This document shows, one piece after another, positions 1 to 10,212 of a stretch of DNA of 64,000 bases. Below the pieces are notes generated by a model that was given only the letters and a program-made list of their open reading frames with translations, searched no databases and had not been told where the DNA came from. Origin of the DNA: Armigeres subalbatus (lineage: Eukaryota; Arthropoda; Insecta; Diptera; Culicidae); contig NC_085140.1 of assembly GCF_024139115.2 (NCBI RefSeq), positions 316,265,259 through 316,329,258 of the forward strand, read 5' to 3'. A program made the translations under genes and the position numbers. Every line of letters starts with the position of its first letter. Within the stretch, counting starts at the first letter, position 1.

Positions 1-1448
1 ATTTCATGAAGTTTATTCAATTTTACTCGTGAAATTAATTCTAAATTCCTCGAGAAATGCATTTGAATTTCGTCTCTTTGATTTCCTTCAGGAAATTCAT
101 TAAATTTTTTCGGAAAATTCACTTGAATATCACGGCAAATTCATACGAATTTACTTTCGAAATGTAATCGAACGCATTTGAATTTTCTTTGGAAGCTCAT
201 CTGAATTTTCATCCGAATTTCTTCGTATAGTTCATCCCAATTTCCTCAAGTTGATAATTTGAATTCTCGAGAAGTTTCCTTCGAATTCTTTCGAGAGACC
301 CATCCGAATTTCCTCTAAAAGATCAATCGAATTTCCACAAGAAGTTCAACCGAATTTGCACTTAAAATTCTTCCAAATTCTTCCAGGAAATTCATTTAAA
401 TTTTCTCGAGAAATTCATTTTAATTTCGTGTGGAAGTTCGTAAGGTTTTTCTCAGGAAATTCTTTCGAATTTTCTCGGAAAATCACTCGAATTTCCTCCA
501 AAAAGAATATTCGAATTTACTCGGGAACTCATTTAAGTTCACTCAGAAAATTCATTCATCTGAATTTCCGCGATATTCATTGCAACATTCATCAGAATTT
601 CCTCAAGATACTCATTGCAGTTTACTCTAGAAGTGCATTTAGATCTGTTCGAAAATTCATTAAAATACCCTCTTAAATTCAGACAAGTTTCTTCGGTAAA
701 TGCATTCAAATTTCTGCAGGAAATTTATTTAAATTTCTTTGGGAAGTTCATCCAAGTTTTCTCGAAAAGTTCATCTGTTTTTTTTCGAATAGTTCATTCG
801 AATTACCTCAGTACATTCATTCAAATTTCCTCGGGAAATTGATTAGATTTTTTGTGAAGTTCATTCAAATTTCCTCAGAAAATTCATTTGAATTTCCTCA
901 GAGAATTCGTTTGAATTTCCTCAAAAAAATCATTTGAATTTCATCGCATTTCCTTCGAGTTTTCTCAAGAATTTCATTTAAAGAAAATTCATTTGCATTT
1001 CTTCTGCATATTCATTGAACTTCCTTGGGAAAATCATTCGATTTTCCTTAACAAATTCATTCGAGGTGTCCCTGGAAGTTAATCCGAATTTCATCGGGAT
1101 GATCATTTGATTTTTTCGGGATATCCATTCAATTTAACTTCATTTGAGTTTTCTCAATTGGAAAGTTGGTCCAAATCTCCTGGGAAATTCCTTCGAATTT
1201 TCTCACTCACTCGGGAAATTCATTTTGTTTTCTTGGAAACCTAACCTAGAAAATCTACTACGAAACACTGAAGACGGTCTTACAGTTGAGGTCGAATTAC
1301 ATATCTGTAAAGATTACTACGTGGTGGAATTGAATGGAAAAGTACTAAACTCGTCTTATGACAAGTGAAGTCATTCCGCTAAAAGATATTAATTTCTTCA
1401 GAAAATTCTTCTAAATTTCTTCTGGAAGTAAATCCAAATTACATCAGG
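1..1448. repeat. Degenerate ~24-30-bp minisatellite array (GAAATTCATTCGAATTTCCT type)
   Basis: Some tens of diverged copies of a unit resembling GAAATTCATTCGAATTTCCT follow one another with variable spacing, so the short reading frames here are artefacts of the repeat. Each unit is partly self-complementary (GAAATTC, TTCGAA), so a transcript could fold at many points. The same unit returns at 21660-22240, and a looser relative occurs at 55500-55900. The array is interrupted at about 1245-1370 by sequence that does not match the unit. No gene is supported in the array. Confidence 0.85.
1245..1368 (+). other. Non-repeat, coding-like insert inside the minisatellite
   Basis: About 120 bp between repeat units is free of the minisatellite motif and is open in one frame, with a peptide containing TEDGLTVEVELHICKDYY and then VELNGKVLNSS before a TGA stop. 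The composition (few stops, mixed residues) differs from the repeat around it. It could be a fragment of a retroposed gene or an ancient exon, or chance. I do not recognise a family. There is no start codon outside the repeat and no splice signal that I can defend. Confidence 0.25.
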
Positions 1449-1730
1449 ATTATCATACGAATATCTTCCTCTTGTTGTCCATTTGTCTTCCTCTCGTTGT
1501 TGTCTCCCAAAAAAAAAGTTTGTTCGTCCCTTTACGGTTGTATACTATTTCGCCGAAAAACAATCTGCGTTTTTTTTTCGTGGTACGGCGGTACTCCACG
1601 GAATGTACCTTTTCACCGAAAACCTCTCCGCGGAATGCCATTTTGCGGAATTCGGTTAATAGAATAATTGTCATTGAAATATGCTTAATTACATGCAATC
1701 CGGTCTAAATTCTTTTGGATTGTGATTTAA
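1449..1730. repeat. Short spacer with CCGCGGAATG/ACCGAAAA motifs
   Basis: This stretch contains poly-T tracts and a run of short related motifs (CCACGGAATGTACC, CCGCGGAATGCC, TTGCGGAATTCGG). They are the reverse-complement relatives of the CGCGAAATGG motifs at 20850-21040, so both belong to one diverged short-repeat family. No gene is seen. Confidence 0.5.
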
Positions 1731-1851
1731 AGCAATGAAAGAAGGTAATGCTTTCTTTGAATGACCGCATCTGGTCGGTATAAGGCAAAGTGTGGATAAA
1801 ATGCCTTCTTGAAATGGACACGTTTGCTCGGTATAAAGAAAAGAAAGGAGG
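1731..1851. repeat. ~55-bp minisatellite, left part (about 2 units)
   Basis: Two diverged units of the minisatellite, with the cores GAATG..CGCATCTGGTCGGTATAAG and GGAGG. The array is cut at 1852-1853 (TA) by the insertion that runs to 4386 and resumes at 4387. Confidence 0.75.
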
Positions 1852-2145
1852 TAGGGGAATTGTGGGTAAAACCGACATTGCGGGTAAGACCGATACCACT
1901 TCAAATCTCTGATTGCAAGTGATTATCGGACAAAATATTCACACACTTTGAATAAACATTTGATTTCTTGTATTTCTAGTAATTTTGTATCTGGCGGAGA
2001 CGTGTAAGAGTCATAATAAACAGACAATTAGCATTGAACACCATTGAGGAGATGAGTTTTGTAAAATTTTAACATCGGGGAATATAACTTAATGATAGAC
2101 TGATTACATACCATATCATTATTGGGCATGACAATAGGTCTAGGG

Positions 2146-3611
2146 CAGTGATCCCCAAAGTGCGGCCCTCCAAGCCTTTTCCTGCGGCCCGCGAAAGGCT
2201 TTAGAGAATACACTACATGTGGCCCAGTGTTAAGAAAAGCTTTCAATTGTACCCTTTGTTTTGTTGAAGTCGAGTATTTGATTACGCTTGCACCATTATG
2301 TTGTTAAAGGGCGATATAAAGCATGAATCGTGTTATCATCATGATTAATGAAATTTTATCATTTAGTAAATATTATGTAGTCTAACAGCAAACATACTTC
2401 GATGTTATTGCCCCGGGCTATGAAAATAGCTAATTTTTCGCCTATTTAAATGAGCTTAATGTTGAACTTTACGTAAGAATAATGCTGCTTTACACTGCTC
2501 CGTAATAAGGATGCTTTTATTTTTTTTAAATGAGTAAGGGCTCGGCTCCTTAGCCGTGTGGTAAGACGCGCAGCTACAAAGCAAGACCATGCTGAGGGTG
2601 GCTGGGTTCGATTCCCGGTGCCGGTCTAGGCAATTTTCGGATTGGAAATTGTCTCGACTTCCCTGGGCATAAAAGTATCATCGTATTAGCCTCATGATAT
2701 GCGAATGCAAAAATGGTAACTTGGCTTAGAAACCTCGCAGTTAAAAACTGTGGAAGTGCTGAATGAACACTAAGCTGCGAGGCGGCTCTGTCCCACTGTG
2801 GGGATGTAATACCAATAAGAAGAAGAAGAAGAAGGGCTCGGCTAAATTCAACTGAAAGATTGCTAGATAATTACCTCCAGGAAACACGTTGACTATCAAC
2901 TATTATGTCAACGTATTTTAAGTTACGGAAAATATTGAACGAAATCAAGATTTTTTTCCTTGCTCCGATATTGATGAAGACAAGGTTTCAGAAAATTCAA
3001 TTAATATTCAGTTTTATGCAACACTGCTGAAATGTTCATCTGACTTCAAAAACTCTTTTGAACCATGCTGTCGTTTTTCTACGCGACAATTTATAGTGGA
3101 CAACAATCCTTTAAAAAAAATATAGTCAGAGTTCTGCTAAACCGCACCAAGCGGCTTTCAGACTGTCTTGTGATACTTTGCTCGTAAAAAGAACACAAAA
3201 CAATATTCATATACTTATGTTTGCGCGTATTTGATAGAAAATATCTTCGATTACCAATACGAGTTGCAACCGAAATTACAACAGCAACACGTTTTGTGCG
3301 CAAAATTGCGTGATTTTCCATTGGGCACTTGGTGCGGATTGGAAGACCCCCGATCAAATGATAGCTTAGAATATTTTCTGCCAACTGATCCGAAAAGATG
3401 GTGATACAAAAGAATTGTTTCCTGTCAAGTCTGAAAGAGCAAAAACAGTAGTATCGACTCATAGTTAGCTACGGCGGTAAAACATCATTTTGTACCAAAC
3501 TTTAAAATTCTATTTGAAATGAAAAACAAATATTGCAAATATACTGCGGCCCGCTTCAACAGTTCAAAATTGCAATGCGGCCCTTGATAGTAAGCATGCT
3601 GGGGACCACTG
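2146..3611. mobile_element. hAT-like DNA transposon remnant with 8-bp target duplication
   Basis: The element begins CAGTGATCCCCAAAGTGCGG and ends with the inverse of CAGTGGTCCCCAGCATGC. The 8-bp flanks are GTCTAGGG (2138-2145) and GTCTAGGA (3612-3619), with 7 of 8 matching. A CAGNG terminus with an 8-bp duplication is the signature of hAT elements, and the CGGCCCGC-rich subterminal sequence occurs at both ends. The interior (2850-3480) has short open stretches, including a 123-residue minus-strand frame at 3091-3462, but I cannot identify a catalytic transposase motif. It carries a SINE at 2548-2831. It is most likely a non-autonomous or decayed copy. Confidence 0.8.
2548..2831 (+). mobile_element. 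tRNA-derived SINE, Feilai type, full length
   Basis: The copy starts CCTTAGCCGTGTGGTAAG (A-box region), has the B box GGTTCGATTCC and ends in (AAG)n. A 12-bp target duplication AAGGGCTCGGCT flanks it at 2536-2547 and 2832-2843. RNA polymerase III would transcribe it from the internal boxes. It encodes no protein and would need a LINE reverse transcriptase in trans. The perfect flanks show a relatively recent insertion into the older hAT-like element. The family name rests on remembered resemblance to Aedes Feilai. Confidence 0.9.
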
Positions 3612-4386
3612 GTCTAGGAGGTAATATTGAGTAATGAAAACTTGTAGGTCGGATAAGAATAGCGCTCAAAGAAGAACCGTATTTTTAGGCTTATTTTGCT
3701 CTTAGATGTATTCAATCCGTTTTCTGGTGTTGTTTATTCGTGATCCTTTTTCACCCCTGTAAACATGTAGCTTGTCACCTACGGAACTAGTCATTTTCAT
3801 TTCTTGTCATAACTGCCGTTATCGTTACCCGTTATCGCCGTTATAAACAACTTTTTAAAATAAGTGAAATTTAAATTGGGGTCAATATTTACAGTAGTTG
3901 GTAAATTGGTTACTAACATTCTTATACTCTATATATTTTTCACCCGATCCACTATAGAAACTAAATAAATTATGATATGTGGTGATGATTTTAAATATAA
4001 AATTTTGTTTTATCGTCGTTTATAAGTAACCCCTAAACATGAATTTCATACACAAATATCAAAATGAATGTTGTTAAACATTTTCAATTAAGTTGTAACA
4101 TCATTTAGAATTGTTCTGATGTTCGATTCCATAACGATTTGATGTGTCGGTTTTACCCTCATGTGGTGTCGATCTTTCCCGCACCCCAGCTGGTTGGGCT
4201 GGAAGATGGACTATTCGCGTTTTCATCATAAATCAAATTCTATCAAGAAATATTGTCATGTGACCTCATAGACTGATGCATGAAGAGTCAAAGTATGCTT
4301 GTACGAAATTTCTAGACCGAAGAATTGATTCATAGATTGGGGAACTGTAAAGTTACTTAAGGTGTCGGTTTTACCCACCTTTCCCC
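3612..4386. other. Right arm of the TA-flanked element, no gene
   Basis: AT-rich sequence with a short iterated block GCCGTTATCGTTACCCG..TTATCGCCGTTAT at about 3826-3856, and subterminal copies of the terminal motif at 4148-4195. No reading frame of note. Confidence 0.6.
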
Positions 4387-4975
4387 TAATCCCTTCTATG
4401 AATTAACGCATCTGCCCGGTATTAAGTAAGAGATAAATATAATGCCTTCTTTGAATGAATGCGACTGCCCGGTATTAGGCGAAGGTCATAACGCTTTACT
4501 TAAATGGATGCGTCTGCACGGTATGAGACGAAAGGAGTTGATAATGCCTACTTCAAAAGAGCGCTTCTGCCCGGTATAAGGCGAAGAGAGGGGTAATGCC
4601 TGCTTTAAATGGATGTGTCTGTCCTGTATAAGGCGAAACGAGTTGACAAGCTTTCTTTAAAAGAATGCGTCTGCCCGGTATAACACGAAGAAAGGGGTAA
4701 TGCACTATTTAAATGGATGCGTCTACCCAGTATAAGGTGAAGGGAGGGTATAATGTCATCTTTCAAAGATTGCGTCTGCCCGGTATAAGGCGAAGGGAGG
4801 GGAAACTCCTTATTTAAAAGAGCGCGTCTGCCCGAAGGCGAAGGGAGGGGTAATACCTTCTTTAAATGGATGCTACTCCCCGGTATGAGGCGAAAGGAGT
4901 TGACAATGCCTTCTTTCAAAGAACGCGTCTGCCCGGTATAAGGCGAAGGGAGGAGTAATACCTTCTTTACCCAAG
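4387..4975. repeat. ~55-bp minisatellite, main array (about 10 units)
   Basis: The unit reads roughly GGGTAATGCCTTCTTTAAAT followed by GGATGCGTCTGCCCGGTATA and AGGCGAAGGGAG. About ten copies differ by scattered substitutions. Further copies flank the insertion at 18860-20490 and occur at 20491-20650, so the unit is dispersed as well as tandem. The minus-strand frame of about 104 codons across it only reflects the repeat. Confidence 0.9.
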
Positions 4976-5086
4976 TAGCACACGCAGCATCTTCCTAAAA
5001 GCACCTTGTTTCTATTCAATTTCATTAAAGGCATTGGAAAAACATCAAAGCACGAAAAAGTTGCATCAAGATGTTAAAAACGTTCG

Positions 5087-5099
5087 AATTGTGATCAAT
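5087..5099. repeat. Target-site duplication, left copy (AATTGTGATCAAT)
   Basis: The same 13 bases occur at 16885-16897. The pair brackets the retroposon whose two parts are now separated by an LTR element. A 13-bp duplication is typical of LINE-mediated (target-primed) insertion. Confidence 0.75.
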
Positions 5100-5699
5100 T
5101 TTTGCCTTTCTCGTATACTAAGTATACGTAAAGGCTATATGATCACTCCAAAACCAAACTTTTGATAGAAGGCTCGGAGCCCCATAGTGTTATATACCAA
5201 TCGACTCAGCTCGACGAATTGAGGTGATGTCTGTTTGTGTGTATGTATGTATGTGTGTGTATGTGTGTATGTGTACAAATTTTGTAGACACACTTTTTGG
5301 AACTTAGCATTACCCGATTTACTCGCAACAAGTTGCATTCGATGGGGAATGCGGTCCCATTATTTGCTATTGAAAAGTGGCCCGATCGGACATTGCATTT
5401 CGGAATTATTGAAAAATCATTGTTTTTTTCCCAAGGGTCCCCTCTTGGAAAAAAAATGATAGAAAATATGCGATCTATTCCCCTAAAGTGCTTTTTTGAC
5501 CTTTCCTATGTGATTTTTTCAGTACATTTTACTATGCACGAGAAAGGCATCATCGCCGCTAGGTGGATTAATCTGGGTTTTTTTATTATTCTTTTCTTTA
5601 TTTTTGGTAGGCACTCTGTGTTTCTTAAACGATACTGTGCCGTGATCTACTGTGGTGTTCTGCTGTACAGAATCCACATAGAATCTATTTTTAGACATT
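5100..5699 (-). mobile_element. tRNA-headed retroposon, 3' body with embedded (TG)n microsatellite
   Basis: On the minus strand the body ends GAGAAAGGCAAAAA at 5100-5112, next to the target duplication. It contains an interrupted TG/GTAT microsatellite (5227-5278) just after the AATTGAGGTGATG motif, and a AATCCACCTAGCGGCGATGA motif near 5550-5570. Related bodies occur at 44114-44770, 54416-54758 and 58690-58975, all with the microsatellite at the same place or a remnant of it. The tRNA-like head lies at 16657-16884, beyond the LTR element inserted at 5700. No coding function is supported. Confidence 0.75.
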
Positions 5700-7396
5700 T
5701 GTAGTGGTCGCAGTGCCGCGGCTGTTCCTGGAGGATTTTGCAACGGATGGCTTACGCGCCACCTCCGAAGAGGACCACCCGTCGGGTTAGTTTGCCCGGC
5801 TATAGACTGGTTAATGAACCAGTCCGGAAATTGTTCAACACACCAGGAACACGCGTAACCGACCACCCACACTCAAATTATCTAACCCACGATACCGACA
5901 ACCAAACTCTTACAATCCTGACCAACGAAACCCAGCACACTCCCAAATCCTATCACGTGTCCACAGTATAAAATTATCATCACTGGTAGCAATCTTCCCA
6001 CCCCATCTTTCCCTCTCGCTTCGAAAGACGAACAATTCGGATCAACATACGCGGACAGACAATACTAACGCGGAACGTGAAATACCCTCCAGACTCTCTC
6101 AATCACATCTGACTAACTAGGAACTACAATTTACAGAAACAAAAACATAGTTTATTTCGATAGACATTTGTATAATTCGCTTCAAATCACATATCTGGGC
6201 CGGCCTACTTAGTCCCTTCTCTTCCCTAGCTTGTGCGGTCTTCTACTACTATCTCTAACTCTAGCGCTTCTCGGTGTAACGTGTCTTGCTTACAACGACT
6301 AATTCAAATCGGCCATTTCAGCCACTGCGATGGACTCCGACTGGATTTTTCGACGGTTCGCCTATTCTTGCTGACTACAGCACACTCGGAACCGCGAACG
6401 GGTCCGGAAAAAAAGGCTTCGAAAGACTTACGGTTCGGGCCGACTCAATCGGCCGGAGTTTGACTGGGGGTCGCCGGGTGGAATGCAGTATTGACGGTTG
6501 CTACTCCCTTCCGCCTTCGTCAAGGCGGGAAACCTTGAGTCCAGAGCGTGACAAGGGTTGGCGATGGCGATGAGCAATGGTGATGGCGTGCAGGCGGTGG
6601 CTTTGTCGTCTAGGCTGTTCAAAAATAAAGACAGCGAAGGTCGTTGACCGCACAGATAGGTCATTGACACAATTAGACTACACTAATGACACTCAATTCT
6701 GGGTCTGGTTACCTTTAACACACAAGACAGTCGCACAGCTCACAAAAACTCTACCGCATAATTTACAACTAGGCTAGCCTATACAGGGGAACACAGAAAG
6801 ATTAATTAGCCTGTCGAACACTTCACGTTTAAATTCACGAACCAATTACACCACGGAACAAACTAAAGGATCGCGCCCTTCTTTCACCACGGTCAGGATC
6901 AAAGTGAACGAGTCGATTGCAAATAATCCTCAGATTAACGTTCTTTGGCAATGTAACCGGAAATTGAAGCGCGACGGATTACGTTGACCCTGATTGTAAG
7001 AGATAGATTGTAAACATCTCCCTCCCATTCGAAGCGGTTTGGTCTGCTACTCATATTCCCGATTGCAAGTCGAACCCTTTCTCATTGCTCGGACTTTATG
7101 TAACGGTGTCACGAATGGTGATCCGCTTCAAAGGCGCTTATGCGTTTCAGGCGTAGCAACTAACCTCTTCACGCAACGTTCTATTTAAATTGCATGCAAG
7201 TCTGCACCAGCTACACGGTTCGTTTTATTTGGTATTCCATGTTGTGTTGTATCGAAATTTACGAATTTAAATTAAGTCTAGAATAATTATTAACATTAAC
7301 AAAAAAGTATATATTTACAGTTTTAGATATTTATATTTATAAATTTAGAAACTTAATTTACAAAGAACTTCAAAACAAATATTGACTACCGTTACA
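5700..7396 (-). repeat. 3' LTR of the minus-strand element
   Basis: The 1697-bp repeat is bounded on the + strand by TGTAGTGG and CCGTTACA, so in sense orientation it starts TG and ends CA. It is nearly identical to 14959-16652 outside about 6288-6810, where substitutions and small indels cluster. The short frames inside it (for example at 5738-5971) recur in the other LTR and have no supported product. Confidence 0.93.
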
Positions 7397-7412
7397 TCAC
7401 TCCATGCTAAAG

Positions 7413-7455
7413 TTACGAAAATTTAGTTGAATCTATTTCAACTAAATTTTCGTAA
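7413..7455 (-). other. Perfect 19-bp hairpin just upstream of the 3' LTR
   Basis: The arms TTACGAAAATTTAGTTGAA (7413-7431) and its exact reverse complement (7437-7455) enclose a 5-nt loop. The hairpin ends 16 nt from the 3' LTR in sense orientation, where a polypurine tract normally sits. Only a weak purine stretch (GGAGTGA on the minus strand) borders the LTR. The second LTR element has a comparable hairpin at 41298-41338. Confidence 0.9.
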
Positions 7456-9467
7456 GGTTATTTCTTACGAATACTATTTACAAAAAAATGGATCAATGTT
7501 ATTCATAAAGAGCCACTCGGATTCGGGGTCATATGATTTCATCATCAACTAATAGTTGACTCCTTCCCTATTTCCAGAAAACTGATCTATTACGGATCGT
7601 CTCTGCTACTGACCATCAATGTCGAAAGACTCCGGTCTCCAGCGAATCGTTATAAACTCTAGTGAATTAATAATTCGTCCTACATATTCATTCATTTAAC
7701 ATCGGATTGTGAACTTATAGTTTGATTGGTATTTAGAAAAATGGAAATACATATTTAACTCTTTCGATGACGTAGATGTGTTAGGTGTTTTTATTACTGT
7801 TAATTCAAAAACCCCATTTAAACATAAATCAATCGTACTTTTGTCAGATTTCGTTGAATCTGGAAAAATACACAGCTTTAAATATCATAGAAACCGAAAT
7901 ACAGGCTCACTCAGATTCAATAACAACCCCAATCATTATGTTGAGCAGTGGAATCTCCTCTGAGTTTACCGCAAAAACTATTTTGCCGAGATCTGACTCA
8001 CCCCGAAGACGTACTTCAGGCACTTCGTTCATTTCTCTTGCAAAACGTAGCTTAACACTAAATCTTAATTAAATTTCTACACCAGAATCTTGTTCTGGTC
8101 ACCCGAAATTCAAAAAAGATACTGAACAGTTAAACCCCTCAACTGTTATACCGAACAACATACTAAACTTCACACCCAAGTACTAAAACCACCTAACACG
8201 TACGCAGCCATCGAAATGTCAAATCACCGGAAACAGATTCTAATCAGATCTGATAATTGTAATTGGTGTGTTGGACGTGCGAGAAGTGTTTGCTGTTCTC
8301 AAGTTTCCTCAGAAAACCAACAGATTTGCAACTAAGGAAAGATGCTGTCCGGAGTTCCAACTGGATCATCGTTACGATTTCTTTACGGGGGGAGTATTCA
8401 TAATGTGGTCTCTTTCCAAGAACTGAATGCTTTGTGGTTTCATCCAACAGGTGCATCGTGGGATTCTACTACACATGGATGGAAATTATACGGCGATGTT
8501 AAAGCTTTGGATTCGGCTCTATTCTTATTGAAATGCCCTAGGTACAGGACAGGGGACGGCTCGCCAACATCTATTTGCAAAATGGACAGATCGATACAAT
8601 TGATGAAATCTTATTTCTTACCTACATATACATTATATACATACGACTTCTACGACTACTCACAGACACTACTATTTACAGCATGAATGAATCATCAACC
8701 CGTTCAACGCACGAGGTGACAAGCACCCACGTTGTCGACGGACACGAATTTCTTATTGGAAACTACTACTACAATGACACGAATATTATGTACAAGGGGA
8801 TTGGCTCGATGACGATGTGGCGTGCAGATCATCAACAAACCGTAACTATAGTAGTATATAGAGAATAGTGTTAACTTCTACCGTATCTAAATTGCTTAAA
8901 AACTAGCTATTTACAAGGGAAAATAAGGACCGATTGTGCGAATGCTTCTTCATCCAATCCGCGATAATAATGATATCGTTTGATACCTTTACTTGTCAGT
9001 GTTTTTCGTGTTTTGTCACTCAGATTGAGATTCATAGCTGTTTCAAGGGAAACTGAATGGAGCAAGTGACCAGTGTTGAACCAATGCTCATTCATAAGGC
9101 TTGTCTCCAGTAGTGAATTACGTTTTTGTGGGACTGCTCAACTCGGTAATCCGAGGAGCACCTTATGAATGGCTGGCTATAGTTTGTGCAACTAGTTGCT
9201 TGGTCCACTCAATGAGTATACATAGCTGAATCACTGTAAGCTCGTCTTAGCTAGGAGCGAATGCGTGCTTACTTCAACAATGTTGATTTTGGTGCAGTTC
9301 ATTGACTGCATTGTTACCAATGAATGGATACATAGCTGAATGAATTTCAACAAATCAGCATTGGATAAATGAAAAGGAATAGTACACTTTGCGTGTTTTA
9401 GGACGTCCTTAGACGTTTCGTTCCCTTGGAACAAGGTTACATAGCTGAAGAATTTGTCATATTAGGC
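7456..9467 (-). other. 3' non-coding region of the minus-strand LTR element
   Basis: About 2 kb between the integrase end and the hairpin. No frame exceeds about 115 codons on either strand, and I see no signal peptide, furin-like site or transmembrane segment, so there is no support for an envelope gene. A short motif ACATAGCTGAA recurs at about 9219, 9330 and 9439, roughly 110 bp apart. It could be decayed coding sequence or regulatory leader-like sequence. Confidence 0.5.
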
Positions 9468-10212
9468 CTAGTTAGAGGACGGCAAAGAGACTTTTTTCAA
9501 GAATTTACAATTGAATATTCCCAATCTTTTGCCATTATTGTCCTCTACTTCGTAGCAATGGCTTCCAACCACCCGTTTGATTATGGCAGGGACATATTTG
9601 GGCGCTAGCTTAGCGCAGTACCCTTTGCCTTTATCCGATTGTTCAGTATTGCGTTTTAGAACCTTTTCACCCTGTACGTACCTAGGACAATTTGTGTTTG
9701 ACCTCAAATTGTAATATTTTGAGTGCTTTTCGAAAGCTTTTTTCATATTCTCTCGGACCTCTGCATACAGTTTTTCGCGATCGCTACTGTTCAAACTACT
9801 ATCGTTCGTTGATGTATCTCTCATGTGCCTATACTCTCTACCGTCTGATACCATGTTTCGGCCGAATACCACAAAGTATGGGGTGTACTTCGTAGCCTCA
9901 TGCACCGAGTTCCGAATTGCGTTTGCAATAACTTGAACATTGTTAGACCATTCTTTGTGTTCTTTTTTAATAGTTGCCCTAATTGCGGTAGTTATAACTC
10001 GGTTCACACGCTCGAGTCGTTAATTTGGGGTGATAGCTAGGAGTTTTCCAGTGAGTTACGTGGAATCTCGCTAAAAGATCCAGGAATTGTTTAGATACGA
10101 ACTGTGTTCCATTATCTGTTAGGACAACTTCCGGTACACCAAAAGCTCAAAATCATATTTTCAACGAATGGTACTAATGTGTCTGCTGTGGCTTGCCTGA
10201 ATGGCTGTATTA
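9468..10212 (-). pseudogene. pol: Integrase catalytic core and C-terminal part, frameshifted
   Basis: The 179-residue frame 9468-10007 covers the end of the integrase core (VNRVITTAIRA, then a TPYFVVFGRN motif) and the C-terminal domain (KLAPKYVPAIIKRVVGSHCY). Upstream, a DNGTQF-like second catalytic aspartate motif is readable at about 10095-10125 in another frame, and a segment with VITDVFSKFVIIQPFR is readable at 10112-10315 in a third. At least two single-base frame changes therefore separate core segments here, one of them just before the segment expected to carry the catalytic glutamate. The enzyme, which would join element cDNA to the genome, is not made intact from this copy. Confidence 0.85.

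Larger units (their letters stand above)
1854..4386. mobile_element. TA-flanked non-autonomous DNA element (Tc1/mariner-like target), carrying nested insertions
   Basis: The left end GGGGAATTGTGGGTAAAACC and the inverted right end GGGGAAAGGTGGGTAAAACC (reverse complement of 4367-4386) match over about 24 bp, and both continue into CGACA. TA dinucleotides at 1852-1853 and 4387-4388 flank the element, and the minisatellite continues on both sides, so the insertion point is clear. Internal subterminal copies of the GGGTAAGACCGA motif occur at 1880-1900 and near 4148-4195. Without the nested hAT-like element and its duplication the core is about 1.06 kb and shows no transposase. TA duplication and TIRs fit Tc1/mariner-type mobilisation. 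The exact superfamily is an inference. Confidence 0.8.

Noticed and set aside
5738..5971. 77-codon frame in the minus-strand element's LTR, repeated at 14997-15230
   Set aside because: Identical because LTRs are copies; it is antisense to the element and has no domain.
7456..9467. Possible envelope gene downstream of integrase
   Set aside because: No frame above about 115 codons and no signal peptide, cleavage site or membrane anchor is visible on the sense strand.
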